Assembly: GCA_024401945.1 (NCBI GenBank)
Contig: JAKSKC010000019.1
Location: 1-19,203, forward strand
Reading direction: 5' to 3'
DNA length: 19,203 bases
Source of the DNA: Bacteroidales bacterium
GTDB taxonomy: Bacteria > Bacteroidota > Bacteroidia > Bacteroidales > UBA932
The notes under the pieces were generated by a model, which saw only the letters and a program-made list of their open reading frames with translations, searched no databases and was not told the origin of the DNA. Below, one piece after another: positions 7,956-15,090 of the stretch. Position 1 is the stretch's first letter; each line of letters starts with the position of its first letter. Both the position numbers and the translations under genes were made by a program.

Positions 7956-8814
7956 TGTCTTTCCTCCCTATTCTGCAGATATGATGTTCCTTTGCTTCAG
8001 CCTCCTCGGCTTTGTACTGCCCCTGACGGCGCATGGCCTCGTCGAAATCGACCTGGTATCCGTCGAATTCCGGTCCCTCGACGCAGGCGAACCGTGTCTT
8101 TCCTCCCACGGTGACCCTGCAGGCCCCGCACATTCCCGTGCCGTCCACCATCAATGTGTTGAGGCTGACCGTTATCGGGATGTTGAGTTTCATGCAGCAG
8201 AGGGTCGCGAACTTCATCATAATCATAGGCCCGATCGCCACGGCGCGGCTGTAGCGCTTCCCTTCGCCGACGAGTTTCTCGAGCATCGCCGTCCCCACTC
8301 CGTGGAATCCGGCCGAGCCGTCGTCGGTGCAGATATACAGATTGTCGGCCACCGCCCCGAGTTCCTCAGTGTAGATGAGGAGATTCTCCGTGCGCGCCCC
8401 CACGATGACATCCACGGGAACCCCGTGGTCGTGCAACCATTTCACCTGAGGATACACCGGCGCTGTCCCGACGCCCCCCGCTATGAATACGTAACGCTCA
8501 CTGCGCAGTTTCTCCGGATCGGCGCCGACGAACTCCGAAGGGATGCCGAGTGGCCCGACAACGTCAGCGAAAGCCTCGCCGCATTCAAATGAGACGATGT
8601 CGGCGGACGACGCCCCTATGTTCTGGGTCACGATGGTCACCCAGCCCTCTTCAGCGTTGAAGTCGCTTATGGTAAGGGGGATTCTCTCTCCCTTCTCATC
8701 AGTGCGCACGATGAGGAACTGGCCCGGTTTTGCGGCCGCAGCCAGCCTCGGAGCATATACTTTCATCCTGCATATCGCTGGAGTGAGCATATCTTTCGTC
8801 AGAATTTTGAACAT
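7948..8814 (-). CDS. nfnA: Nfn-type transhydrogenase small subunit (FAD/NAD, [2Fe-2S])
   Basis: A 288-residue PyrK-like ferredoxin-reductase protein, usually named sulfide/dihydroorotate dehydrogenase-like. It matches NfnA/NfnS, which binds FAD, NAD(H) and one [2Fe-2S] cluster. The flavin domain has IPLTISD (45-51), the NAD domain starts at FIAGGVGTAPVYPQ (110-123), and the cluster segment is DGTGMCGACRV with C229, C232 and C244. Nfn small subunits are known for three cysteine ligands plus one aspartate; D224 is the candidate fourth ligand. The frame stays open upstream to 8925, but the ATG at 8814 is chosen because MFKILTKDML begins the family's conserved region, and the upstream stretch runs through the promoter region and into the divergent gene. 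Known alternative: a sulfide dehydrogenase (Sud) activity, as described for archaeal relatives. Confidence 0.88.
   Translation of the reverse strand: MFKILTKDMLTPAICRMKVYAPRLAAAAKPGQFLIVRTDEKGERIPLTISDFNAEEGWVTIVTQNIGASSADIVSFECGEAFADVVGPLGIPSEFVGADPEKLRSERYVFIAGGVGTAPVYPQVKWLHDHGVPVDVIVGARTENLLIYTEELGAVADNLYICTDDGSAGFHGVGTAMLEKLVGEGKRYSRAVAIGPMIMMKFATLCCMKLNIPITVSLNTLMVDGTGMCGACRVTVGGKTRFACVEGPEFDGYQVDFDEAMRRQGQYKAEEAEAKEHHICRIGRKDNA
7963..7969 (-). promoter_or_regulatory. Shine-Dalgarno site of nfnB
   Basis: Read on the minus strand, GGGAGGA ends 7 bases before the nfnB ATG (complement of 7953-7955), inside the end of nfnA. It supports this start over other in-frame codons. Confidence 0.55.
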
Positions 8815-8833
8815 AGCATACCGATTAGGAACA

Positions 8834-8860
8834 TAAAGATAATTAAAAAATGTATCTTTA
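8834..8860. promoter_or_regulatory. Back-to-back promoter-like boxes between nfnA and the GH2 gene (inverted repeat)
   Basis: TAAAGATA (8834-8841) and TATCTTTA (8853-8860) form a perfect 8-base inverted repeat with an 11-base A-rich spacer. Read outward, each arm is TATCTTTA, a one-mismatch version of the Bacteroidota -7 box TAnnTTTG. The left arm faces nfnA (start 8814) and the right arm faces the GH2 gene (start 8879). Predicted leaders would be about 15 bases. No clear -33 TTG is seen for either. A palindromic repressor site is the main alternative. Confidence 0.5.
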
Positions 8861-8878
8861 CGAAGATAAATACCGCAT

Positions 8879-10681
8879 ATGAAAAGAATAACGATTCTCC
8901 TTTGCTGCGCCCTGATGTTTTTCACCGCGCAGTTATCCTATTCCCAGATTCCCCACAGTGAATATCCGCGTCCCCAGATGGTCCGGTCCGACTGGCAGAG
9001 CCTTAACGGAAGCTGGTCGTACGCCATAACGGATGCCGGTGCGGACGATTTTACGGCGGAAGGTCAGATTACCGTGCCTTTCGCGGTGGAGTCAAAGCTT
9101 TCCGGTGTCCGGAAAACAGTGGGCAGTGACAAGGCCCTGTGGTATGAGAGGGAGTTCACCGTTCCTGCAAAGTGGCGCAAATCCCGCATCCTGCTGCATT
9201 TCGGGGCCGTTGACTGGAAGGCGGAGGTCTGGGTCAACGGGAAGAAGGCGGGGGAGCACACCGGAGGCTACACGCCGTTCACCTTCGACATAACCGATCT
9301 TCTCGCCGGCCGGGGAGCCCAGAAGCTGAGGGTCAAGGTATGGGACGGAACCGATATGGGTTTCCAGCCCCGCGGCAAGCAGGTGGCCAATCCCCGCGGG
9401 ATATGGTACACATCGGTCACCGGCATATGGCAGAGTGTCTGGATGGAACCGGTAGGCGGATGCAGGGTTGAGAACTATGAGGTCGTGGCCGACCTGAAGA
9501 ACAAGTCGTTCACGGTGCATACCGGAATATGTGGGGAAGCTGACGTTAAAGTCGAGCTCTTCGACAGGGAAAACGGAGGGATCATCGCTTCTTCCGAGGG
9601 GGCCGATGCCGTGCTGGACGTCCCTGATATGAAGCTCTGGAGTCCGGAATCACCGTATCTCTACGGTCTCAGGATAGTCCTTTCCAACGGGAAGAAGGTA
9701 CTCGACAAGGTTGAGGGCTACGCTGCCGCCCGTGAGATCTCGGTTATGAGGGATTCCTCCCCGAACCATTACAAGAGGCTGGCCCTCAACGGAAAGATAG
9801 GTTTCCAGCTGGGACCTCTCGACCAGGGCTGGTGGCCTGTCGGACTCTATACGGCACCTTCAGACGAAGCTCTCCGTTCGGATATAGAGAGGATGAAGGC
9901 TTTCGGTTTCAACGCTGTCCGCAAACATATAAAGGTTGAACCGGCCCGCTGGTACTACTGGTGCGACGTGCTCGGACTTATGGTATGGCAGGATATGCCT
10001 TGTATCGCCGACCACAGCGGCGACGTCAACGCCTTCCGTCCGGAGGAGGTCTCAAGGATCAGCAGGAACGTATGGTCAAGGGACAGCTACATAGGCGGCA
10101 CGGACTGCGCGATACCTCAGCAGTGGAAGGACAACTATTACAAGGAATGGGGTGAGATAATGGCATCGCTGAAGGGTTTCCAGTGCATCGTGATGTGGAT
10201 TCCGTTCAATGAGGCCTGGGGACAGTTCGACACGGAGGAGGTTGTAAGATTCACCAGGGCCCAGGACCCTACCAGGCTTGTCAATGAATCATCAGGCGGG
10301 AATTTCCATTTCTGCGGGGATGTCCTCGATGTCCACCATTATCCTTGCCCGGCGATGAATGCCTTCGAATCGAAGTTCGTCAACGTGCTCGGGGAATACG
10401 GCGGAATAGGATTCCCTATCCCGGGGCATCTCTGGAAGGAGAATGACAACTGGGGATACGGCGGAGTCAAGAAGAGCGCGCAGGAGGTTCTGCAGCAGTA
10501 CACCGAGTTCGCAAAGATGCTCGAACCGTTCATCCTGACAGGATGCTCTGCAGCCATCTACACCCAGCTTACGGATGTGGAGAACGAGGTCAACGTCTTT
10601 ATGACCTATGACAGGATGATCAAGCTTCCTGTGGATGAACTCAGGAAGGTCAACGAGGGGATAATCTCGAATCTGAAGTAA
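8879..10681 (+). CDS. Secreted glycoside hydrolase family 2 enzyme
   Basis: A 600-residue GH2 family enzyme. Family members remove beta-galactosyl, beta-glucuronyl, beta-mannosyl or related sugars with retention; the substrate here cannot be told. A type I signal peptide covers residues 1 to about 22 (SYSQ, then IPHSEYP), with no lipobox, so it is probably periplasmic. The order is: jelly-roll sugar-binding domain (about 25-195, with the WYEREF and WVNGKKAGEHTGGY motifs), Ig-like sandwich (about 196-285), then the TIM barrel from LALNGKIGF (301). The acid/base is predicted as E445 in NEAWGQ and the nucleophile as E506 in GEYGG. It is shorter than LacZ-type enzymes and lacks C-terminal extensions. 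It stands alone: no SusC/SusD or other glycosidase adjoins it, so it is not part of an obvious polysaccharide utilisation locus. Confidence 0.93.
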   Translation: MKRITILLCCALMFFTAQLSYSQIPHSEYPRPQMVRSDWQSLNGSWSYAITDAGADDFTAEGQITVPFAVESKLSGVRKTVGSDKALWYEREFTVPAKWRKSRILLHFGAVDWKAEVWVNGKKAGEHTGGYTPFTFDITDLLAGRGAQKLRVKVWDGTDMGFQPRGKQVANPRGIWYTSVTGIWQSVWMEPVGGCRVENYEVVADLKNKSFTVHTGICGEADVKVELFDRENGGIIASSEGADAVLDVPDMKLWSPESPYLYGLRIVLSNGKKVLDKVEGYAAAREISVMRDSSPNHYKRLALNGKIGFQLGPLDQGWWPVGLYTAPSDEALRSDIERMKAFGFNAVRKHIKVEPARWYYWCDVLGLMVWQDMPCIADHSGDVNAFRPEEVSRISRNVWSRDSYIGGTDCAIPQQWKDNYYKEWGEIMASLKGFQCIVMWIPFNEAWGQFDTEEVVRFTRAQDPTRLVNESSGGNFHFCGDVLDVHHYPCPAMNAFESKFVNVLGEYGGIGFPIPGHLWKENDNWGYGGVKKSAQEVLQQYTEFAKMLEPFILTGCSAAIYTQLTDVENEVNVFMTYDRMIKLPVDELRKVNEGIISNLK

Positions 10682-10702
10682 GGTTTTCGGAAGACGCCTT
10701 TA

Positions 10703-11470
10703 TTACTGACGGCTCAGAACCAGCTCTACGGGGCAGTGGTCTGAGCCGTAGATGTCGTTGCGTATGCCGCTTTCGACCATTCTGGACCGCAGGGCCTCGG
10801 AACAGAGCAGATAGTCGATGCGCCACCCCACGTTCCTTTCGCGGGCGGCCATCCTGTATGACCACCAGGAGTATTTTATCTCCTGTGGATGCATCTCTCT
10901 CCAACTGTCTATGAACCCCCAGTCCAGGAGCTGGCTGAAGTCGGACCTTTCCTCGTCGGTGAATCCCGGATTGAAGTGGTTGGTGGACGGATTCTTCAGG
11001 TCTATCTCATTGTGGGCCACGTTGAAATCCCCTCCAACGGTCACCGGTTTGATATCCGCCAGCCTTCCGAGGTATTCCCTGAACGCCTTGTCCCAGTTCT
11101 GGCGGTAGTCGAGCCGGCGCAGTCCGTCCTGGGAGTTGGGGACATATACGCAGACCACGAACATATCCTCCAGCTCAAGCGTGATGACCCTGCCTTCGTG
11201 GTCGAATTCGTCTATGCCCAGCCCGTAGCTCACGGACAGCGGCTTGATTCTCGAATAGATGGCTGTGCCGGAGTAACCCGGTCTGTCGGCGTAGTTCCAG
11301 AACGACTCATAGCCGGGGAATTCCAGATCGATCTGCCCCGCCTTGAGCTTGGTTTCCTGAATCATCACCATATCGGCGTCCAGAAGCTTGAAACTCTCGC
11401 GGAAGCACTTCTTCTCGACGGCCCTGAGGCCGTTCACGTTCCAGCTGACTATCTTTATTCCAGTGTCCAT
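10703..11470 (-). CDS. xth: Exodeoxyribonuclease III (AP endonuclease)
   Basis: An ExoIII/Xth enzyme that cuts DNA at abasic sites and removes 3' blocks in base excision repair. The 255 residues carry the whole endonuclease/exonuclease/phosphatase fold: SWNVNGLRA (residues 9-17), the metal-binding E39 in [17 protein letters not shown] with D148 and N150, and the final SDHCPVEL with D244 and H245. The length is normal. The start lies inside the end of cysS (16-base overlap), so it is probably the second gene of a two-gene operon. Its stop faces the GH2 gene's stop across 21 bases, with no hairpin visible between. Confidence 0.96.
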   Translation of the reverse strand: MDTGIKIVSWNVNGLRAVEKKCFRESFKLLDADMVMIQETKLKAGQIDLEFPGYESFWNYADRPGYSGTAIYSRIKPLSVSYGLGIDEFDHEGRVITLELEDMFVVCVYVPNSQDGLRRLDYRQNWDKAFREYLGRLADIKPVTVGGDFNVAHNEIDLKNPSTNHFNPGFTDEERSDFSQLLDWGFIDSWREMHPQEIKYSWWSYRMAARERNVGWRIDYLLCSEALRSRMVESGIRNDIYGSDHCPVELVLSRQ

Positions 11471-12957
11471 TCAACTCCGTCCTTTGTGTCCTTGACCACT
11501 ATTCCCAGCGCCTTGAGGGAGTCGCGGATATGGTCGGATGCGGTCCAGTCCTTTGCCGCCTTCGCCGCAGCGCGCTGTTCCAGCACCATATCCATAAGTC
11601 CTCCGATTACCTTCGCGTTGTCGGATCCTGCGACGGTCTCGTCGTGAAGGCCCAGCACACCGAACACTATGTCGGTGAAGAGCTGGCAGAGCGCGTCAAG
11701 GTCCTTGCCGGACAGGGTGGCCTTGCCTTCCTTGGCCGTATTGATGAGTTTCACGGCATCGGATATCCTTGCCAGGGCCACAGGAGTGTTCATATCGTCG
11801 CAGAGGGCGTCGTATACAGCTTCCCAAATCTCCTTCACCTCGGCTGATCCGGCCGGGCAGCTATCCGGAGCAACGGCCTCCGAGAGTTCACCGTAGTGGT
11901 ATTCAGGCATTTTCTTCCCTGCGAGCGCATAAAGGTCGCGGGCTGCCTGCATAAGCCTCTTCAATCCTTTCTCCGCTGCCAGAAGGGCATCGTCGGAGAA
12001 ATCCAGCGTGCCCCTGTAGTGAGCCTGGAGAATGAAGAAGCGTATGGTCATCGGACTGTACTTCCTGTAAAGGTCGAACAGGGTGATGAAGTTCCCCAGA
12101 CTCTTTCCCATCTTCTGTCCGTTGATGGTTATCATATTGTTGTGAACCCAGTAGTGCACTCCCTGCGTTCCCCTTGATGCCTGATTCTGGGCTATCTCGC
12201 ATTCGTGATGCGGGAACATGAGGTCCATTCCGCCTCCGTGAATGTCGAATTCGTGGCCGAGATACTTCTCTCCCATCACCGAGCACTCGAGATGCCAGCC
12301 CGGGAAACCCTCTCCCCAAGGAGAAGGCCAGCGCATTATGTGCTGGGGTTCGGCCTTTTTCCAGAGTGCGAAATCGTAAGGAGCCCTCTTGTCCTCCTGA
12401 CCGTCCAGAGTCCTGGTGCCTTCCTTGGTATCATCCAGGTTCCTTCCCGAGAGAATACCGTAATGATATGTGTCGTTGTACTTCCGGACATCGAAATAGA
12501 TGCTTCCGTTGCTCTCGTAAGCCAGTCCCGCGTCAAGGATCTTCTTCACAGCCTCGATCTGCTCGATGATATGTCCGCTGGCCCTCGGCTCTATGGAAGG
12601 AGGATTGACTCCCAGCTCCCTCATCGCGTCGTGGTAGCGCTGCGTGTAGAACTGCACCACTTCCATCGGCTCCAGCTGCTCGAGCCTTGCCTTCTTCGCT
12701 ATCTTGTCCTCCCCCTCGTCAGCGTCGTGTTCGAGATGCCCCACGTCCGTGATGTTCCTGACATAGCGCACCTTGTATCCCAGATGCCGCAGGAGCTTGA
12801 ACAGCACGTCATAGGTGATTCCCGGGCGGGCGTGTCCCAGATGGGCGTCCCCGTAGACGGTAGGTCCGCACACGTACATCCCCACTCTTCCAGGATGGAC
12901 CGGAACAAAAAGCTCTTTCCGGTGTGTCAGTGTATTGGTAAGTCTGAGTTCTCTCAT
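11455..12957 (-). CDS. cysS: Cysteine--tRNA ligase
   Basis: Class I aminoacyl-tRNA synthetase that charges tRNA-Cys in the cytoplasm. The 500-residue protein has the HIGH-type motif HLGH (39-42) and the KMSKS-type motif KMGKS (282-286). The zinc ligands expected from the E. coli enzyme are in place: C30, C225, H250 and E254. The conserved [15 protein letters not shown] stretch (238-252) is intact. The C-terminal anticodon-binding region is present and the length is near normal for the family. It leads an operon with xth. A promoter-like box facing this gene lies at 12979-12986, giving a predicted leader of about 18 bases. Confidence 0.97.
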   Translation of the reverse strand: MRELRLTNTLTHRKELFVPVHPGRVGMYVCGPTVYGDAHLGHARPGITYDVLFKLLRHLGYKVRYVRNITDVGHLEHDADEGEDKIAKKARLEQLEPMEVVQFYTQRYHDAMRELGVNPPSIEPRASGHIIEQIEAVKKILDAGLAYESNGSIYFDVRKYNDTYHYGILSGRNLDDTKEGTRTLDGQEDKRAPYDFALWKKAEPQHIMRWPSPWGEGFPGWHLECSVMGEKYLGHEFDIHGGGMDLMFPHHECEIAQNQASRGTQGVHYWVHNNMITINGQKMGKSLGNFITLFDLYRKYSPMTIRFFILQAHYRGTLDFSDDALLAAEKGLKRLMQAARDLYALAGKKMPEYHYGELSEAVAPDSCPAGSAEVKEIWEAVYDALCDDMNTPVALARISDAVKLINTAKEGKATLSGKDLDALCQLFTDIVFGVLGLHDETVAGSDNAKVIGGLMDMVLEQRAAAKAAKDWTASDHIRDSLKALGIVVKDTKDGVEWTLE

Positions 12958-12978
12958 TTCCCGAAGTTTTAATTCCCA

Positions 12979-13007
12979 CGAAGATACGAATTTTATTGCT
13001 ATCTTCG
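12979..13007. promoter_or_regulatory. Back-to-back promoter-like boxes between cysS and the secreted protein gene (inverted repeat)
   Basis: CGAAGATA (12979-12986) and TATCTTCG (13000-13007) form a perfect 8-base inverted repeat with a 13-base AT-rich spacer. Each arm read outward is TATCTTCG, one mismatch from TAnnTTTG. The left arm faces cysS. The right arm ends only 4 bases before the ATG at 13012, so the mRNA would begin within a base or two of that codon. No -33 TTG is evident. Confidence 0.5.
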
Positions 13008-13011
13008 CCGT

Positions 13012-13671
13012 ATGAAAAAATTACTGACATCCGTTTTCTGCATCTTCGCCTGCCTTGTCTGCGCGAATGCCCAGCTCATTTTCTCCGATGCACCGTCTTC
13101 CGGAGAATTCGGCGAGGCCCCTTCCGCCTGGAACATCCTGCAGGGAGGATCCTGCATCACAATACTCAACGGCGCCAAGGTCATCAGCCTGCCTCCTTAT
13201 TCCACCCAGTTCGAGGCCAATACCTCGGTCATCACGCCGAAGATGGACGAAGCTCTCCCGCAGTCATATTCGATAGAATTCGATTTCTATATGTATGCGA
13301 AGAACTTCGATGCCAACAATGAGTTCTGGGTAGAACTTTTCGAAGGGGATGAGTGCGTACTCGATTTCGAGCACGCGATAGGGGCCATCAACGGAAAATG
13401 CTCGTTCTCCTGTGCCTGCATCCGTGAAAACGGCGAAGCGGATGAGTTCTCGGGATTCTATCTCGTCAACAAGGACGACTGGAACCATTTCAAGCTTTCG
13501 GTCAAGGGGAACTCGGCCCTGGTGCTCATCAACGGGAAGAAAGCGGCCACTGTTGCAAGTCTGAAGAAGGCTTCGGCGTTCGCATTGAAGTCGGAACAGA
13601 GATATATGGGAGAGGAGCGCAGCAACATGCGCGGCACCCAGTTCAGGAATTTCGAGATTTCCCGCGATTAG
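13012..13671 (+). CDS. Small secreted protein, probable ConA-like jelly-roll domain, function unknown
   Basis: A 219-residue protein that I do not recognise as a named family. The N-terminus is a clear type I signal peptide ([20 protein letters not shown], cut before Q21). The mature part alternates predicted beta strands. The segment [14 protein letters not shown] (about 161-174) followed by VLINGKKAA is the pattern seen in LamG/ConA-like and 3-keto-disaccharide hydrolase-like sandwich domains, where a long strand is followed by an NG turn. No catalytic residues stand out, so a sugar-binding or structural role in the periplasm is possible but not shown. The mature part has three cysteines, in ECVLDF, KCSFSC and CACIRE. 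It overlaps the convergent DUF368 gene by 29 bases at the 3' end. Confidence 0.8.
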   Translation: MKKLLTSVFCIFACLVCANAQLIFSDAPSSGEFGEAPSAWNILQGGSCITILNGAKVISLPPYSTQFEANTSVITPKMDEALPQSYSIEFDFYMYAKNFDANNEFWVELFEGDECVLDFEHAIGAINGKCSFSCACIRENGEADEFSGFYLVNKDDWNHFKLSVKGNSALVLINGKKAATVASLKKASAFALKSEQRYMGEERSNMRGTQFRNFEISRD

Positions 13672-14551
13672 CCAGATGCTCGAGAACGATCACCAGGGCG
13701 CAGCCGGCCAGGAATGACAGCATGGCCCAGGGGATCTGGAGATCAATCACGTCCGCGGAGCCGGTCCTCAGTATCTGGGCCGCCTTCGCGGATTCGGTAT
13801 CAGCCCAGGGCCATATCTTTACCAGGGATCCCAGCACGAAGCCTATCAGCGCGAGGAGGGTCTGCTTCTCCCAGCGGCCCAGCAGCCAGTGGAGGAACTT
13901 GGCGAAAGCCAGCACGCCCACAAGGCATCCGAGCCCGAAGGCAATCAGCACGGGCCAGTCCGGGGACTGGAAATCGATGGCACGGAAGATATATTCGTAT
14001 TTACCGAGGAGCACGAGCACGAAACTGCCTGATATTCCCGGAAGTATCATCGTGCATATGCTTACTGCTCCGCAGATGAATATGAACCAGAGGTCATCCG
14101 GGGTCTGCGCAGGTGTAAGGGTGCATACAACCACGCCCGCAACCGCACCTGCAATCAGAGGAATTCTGTCTTTCCCCTTGAAATCGCGGATGCCCCTCAG
14201 CATATAGTAGGAAGAGGCCATTATGAGTCCGAAGAAGAACGCCCAGGTGAGGATGGGATACCTGCCGAGGATGAATACCATCAGTTTGGCGAATGCCACT
14301 ATGCTCAGGAGTATCCCGAATCCGAGAGCGACCAGGAACCCTCCGTTGACCTTCTTCCAGAACTCCCTGAACCTGCCGTGCAGGAGGCTTCCCCAGGTAT
14401 CCTTCTCCGTGAGGGAATTGACCGAATCGACGATTGTGGAATATATCCCGGTGAGCAGGGCTATGGTGCCGCCGGAGACTCCGGGAATGACATTCGCGAT
14501 GCCCATCCCGAGACCCTTCAGCCCCGTTTTAAGATAGAATTCGCTGAACAT
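13643..14551 (-). CDS. DUF368 membrane protein, undecaprenyl-phosphate translocase (PopT) family
   Basis: A 302-residue polytopic membrane protein with the two hallmark repeats of the DUF368 family: ANVIPGVSGGTIALLTGIY near residues 19-37 and MILPGISGSFVLVLLGKYE near 167-185. The internal similarity of these segments suggests an inverted-repeat fold. Members of this family (PopT) were shown in other bacteria to return undecaprenyl phosphate across the membrane for reuse in cell wall and surface glycan synthesis; applying that here is inference from family membership. Eight or more hydrophobic segments are visible. The ATG shares one base with the stop of the preceding gene (TGATG), so translation is coupled. 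The 3' end overlaps the facing secreted protein gene by 29 bases. Confidence 0.9.
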   Translation of the reverse strand: MFSEFYLKTGLKGLGMGIANVIPGVSGGTIALLTGIYSTIVDSVNSLTEKDTWGSLLHGRFREFWKKVNGGFLVALGFGILLSIVAFAKLMVFILGRYPILTWAFFFGLIMASSYYMLRGIRDFKGKDRIPLIAGAVAGVVVCTLTPAQTPDDLWFIFICGAVSICTMILPGISGSFVLVLLGKYEYIFRAIDFQSPDWPVLIAFGLGCLVGVLAFAKFLHWLLGRWEKQTLLALIGFVLGSLVKIWPWADTESAKAAQILRTGSADVIDLQIPWAMLSFLAGCALVIVLEHLANRGKSRNS

Positions 14552-15090
14552 CAGTACTGGATTTGCTCTACGAACTTCATTATGGCCTGGAACGCCTGCT
14601 GCTGGTTGAGGTTGAAATCGCCGTTCTCGCTTATCACAAGATCATAGATGTTGTCGCGGATCTGCCTGCGGCCTATCTTGAACCTCGCTCCGCTGCATCT
14701 GGCAAGATATTCCACCGTGTAGCTGTTGTCCGGGAAAAGGGAGAGGAAAAGGTCCTCGCCCAGCTTGAGGTCCGGATGGTCGTCGCCCTCGAGCGGCTTG
14801 CCGTACCAGTTAAGGTCGTCCTTGTGGATGAAGGTCGCATCGTACATCGATTCCCCGAAGATCATCTCCCCGGAGGTGATCGCTATTATCTGCACCTTTA
14901 TGTCCCTGCTGCGGAAATAGTCGTGCACGGAGTTGATGACCGGTACCGCTCCGGGTACGTTCGCATCGATGAACACCGCCGCTGAACGTATGTTCGACAG
15001 GGGTTCGAGCCCGGTTCTCTTCGGATCGGAGTCAAGATGCCTGAGACTGATCCGTTGCACAATGGAGGTTATTTTTTCAAGGATGTTCAT
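14551..15090 (-). CDS. DUF6913-like conserved Bacteroidota protein, function unknown
   Basis: A 179-residue soluble protein without signal peptide or membrane segments. It resembles the Bacteroidota family I know as DUF6913: an alpha/beta pattern with AAVFIDANVPGAVPVINSV, then IQIIAITS-like strands, a KDDLNWYGKP block and a C-terminal ARFKIGRRQIRDNIYDLVIS block. The name is from memory of the pattern. No catalytic motif is apparent; the strand-helix order recalls nucleotide-binding folds but lacks a P-loop. The frame is open to 15138, but the ATG at 15090 overlaps the kinase stop as ATGA and removes a basic extension lying within the kinase gene, so it is preferred. It sits between the kinase and DUF368 genes with overlaps on both sides. 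Confidence 0.8.
   Translation of the reverse strand: MNILEKITSIVQRISLRHLDSDPKRTGLEPLSNIRSAAVFIDANVPGAVPVINSVHDYFRSRDIKVQIIAITSGEMIFGESMYDATFIHKDDLNWYGKPLEGDDHPDLKLGEDLFLSLFPDNSYTVEYLARCSGARFKIGRRQIRDNIYDLVISENGDFNLNQQQAFQAIMKFVEQIQY

Noticed and set aside
6096..8114. A very long open frame (672 codons) on the plus strand across rnfA and the nfn genes
   Set aside because: It lies out of frame in rnfA and antisense to both nfn genes, which have clear families and intact motifs. Its product is rich in Arg, His, Pro and Ser with no domain pattern, as expected from a shadow frame in GC-rich coding DNA.
8834..8860. Reading the inverted repeat as a terminator hairpin
   Set aside because: It lies between two divergent starts, is AT-rich with an 11-base loop and would be a weak hairpin; promoter boxes or an operator fit better.
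8815..8925. An N-terminal extension of nfnA of 37 residues
   Set aside because: The extension would cover the promoter region and the start of the divergent GH2 gene, and it does not resemble the family; the ATG at 8814 fits homologues.
8879..10681. A polysaccharide utilisation locus around the GH2 gene
   Set aside because: No SusC/SusD pair, regulator or second glycosidase adjoins it; the TonB receptor at the right edge is over 8 kb away in a different operon.
10889..11647. A 252-codon open frame on the plus strand opposite xth and cysS
   Set aside because: It mirrors the conserved genes on the minus strand and shows no recognisable domain or start signal.
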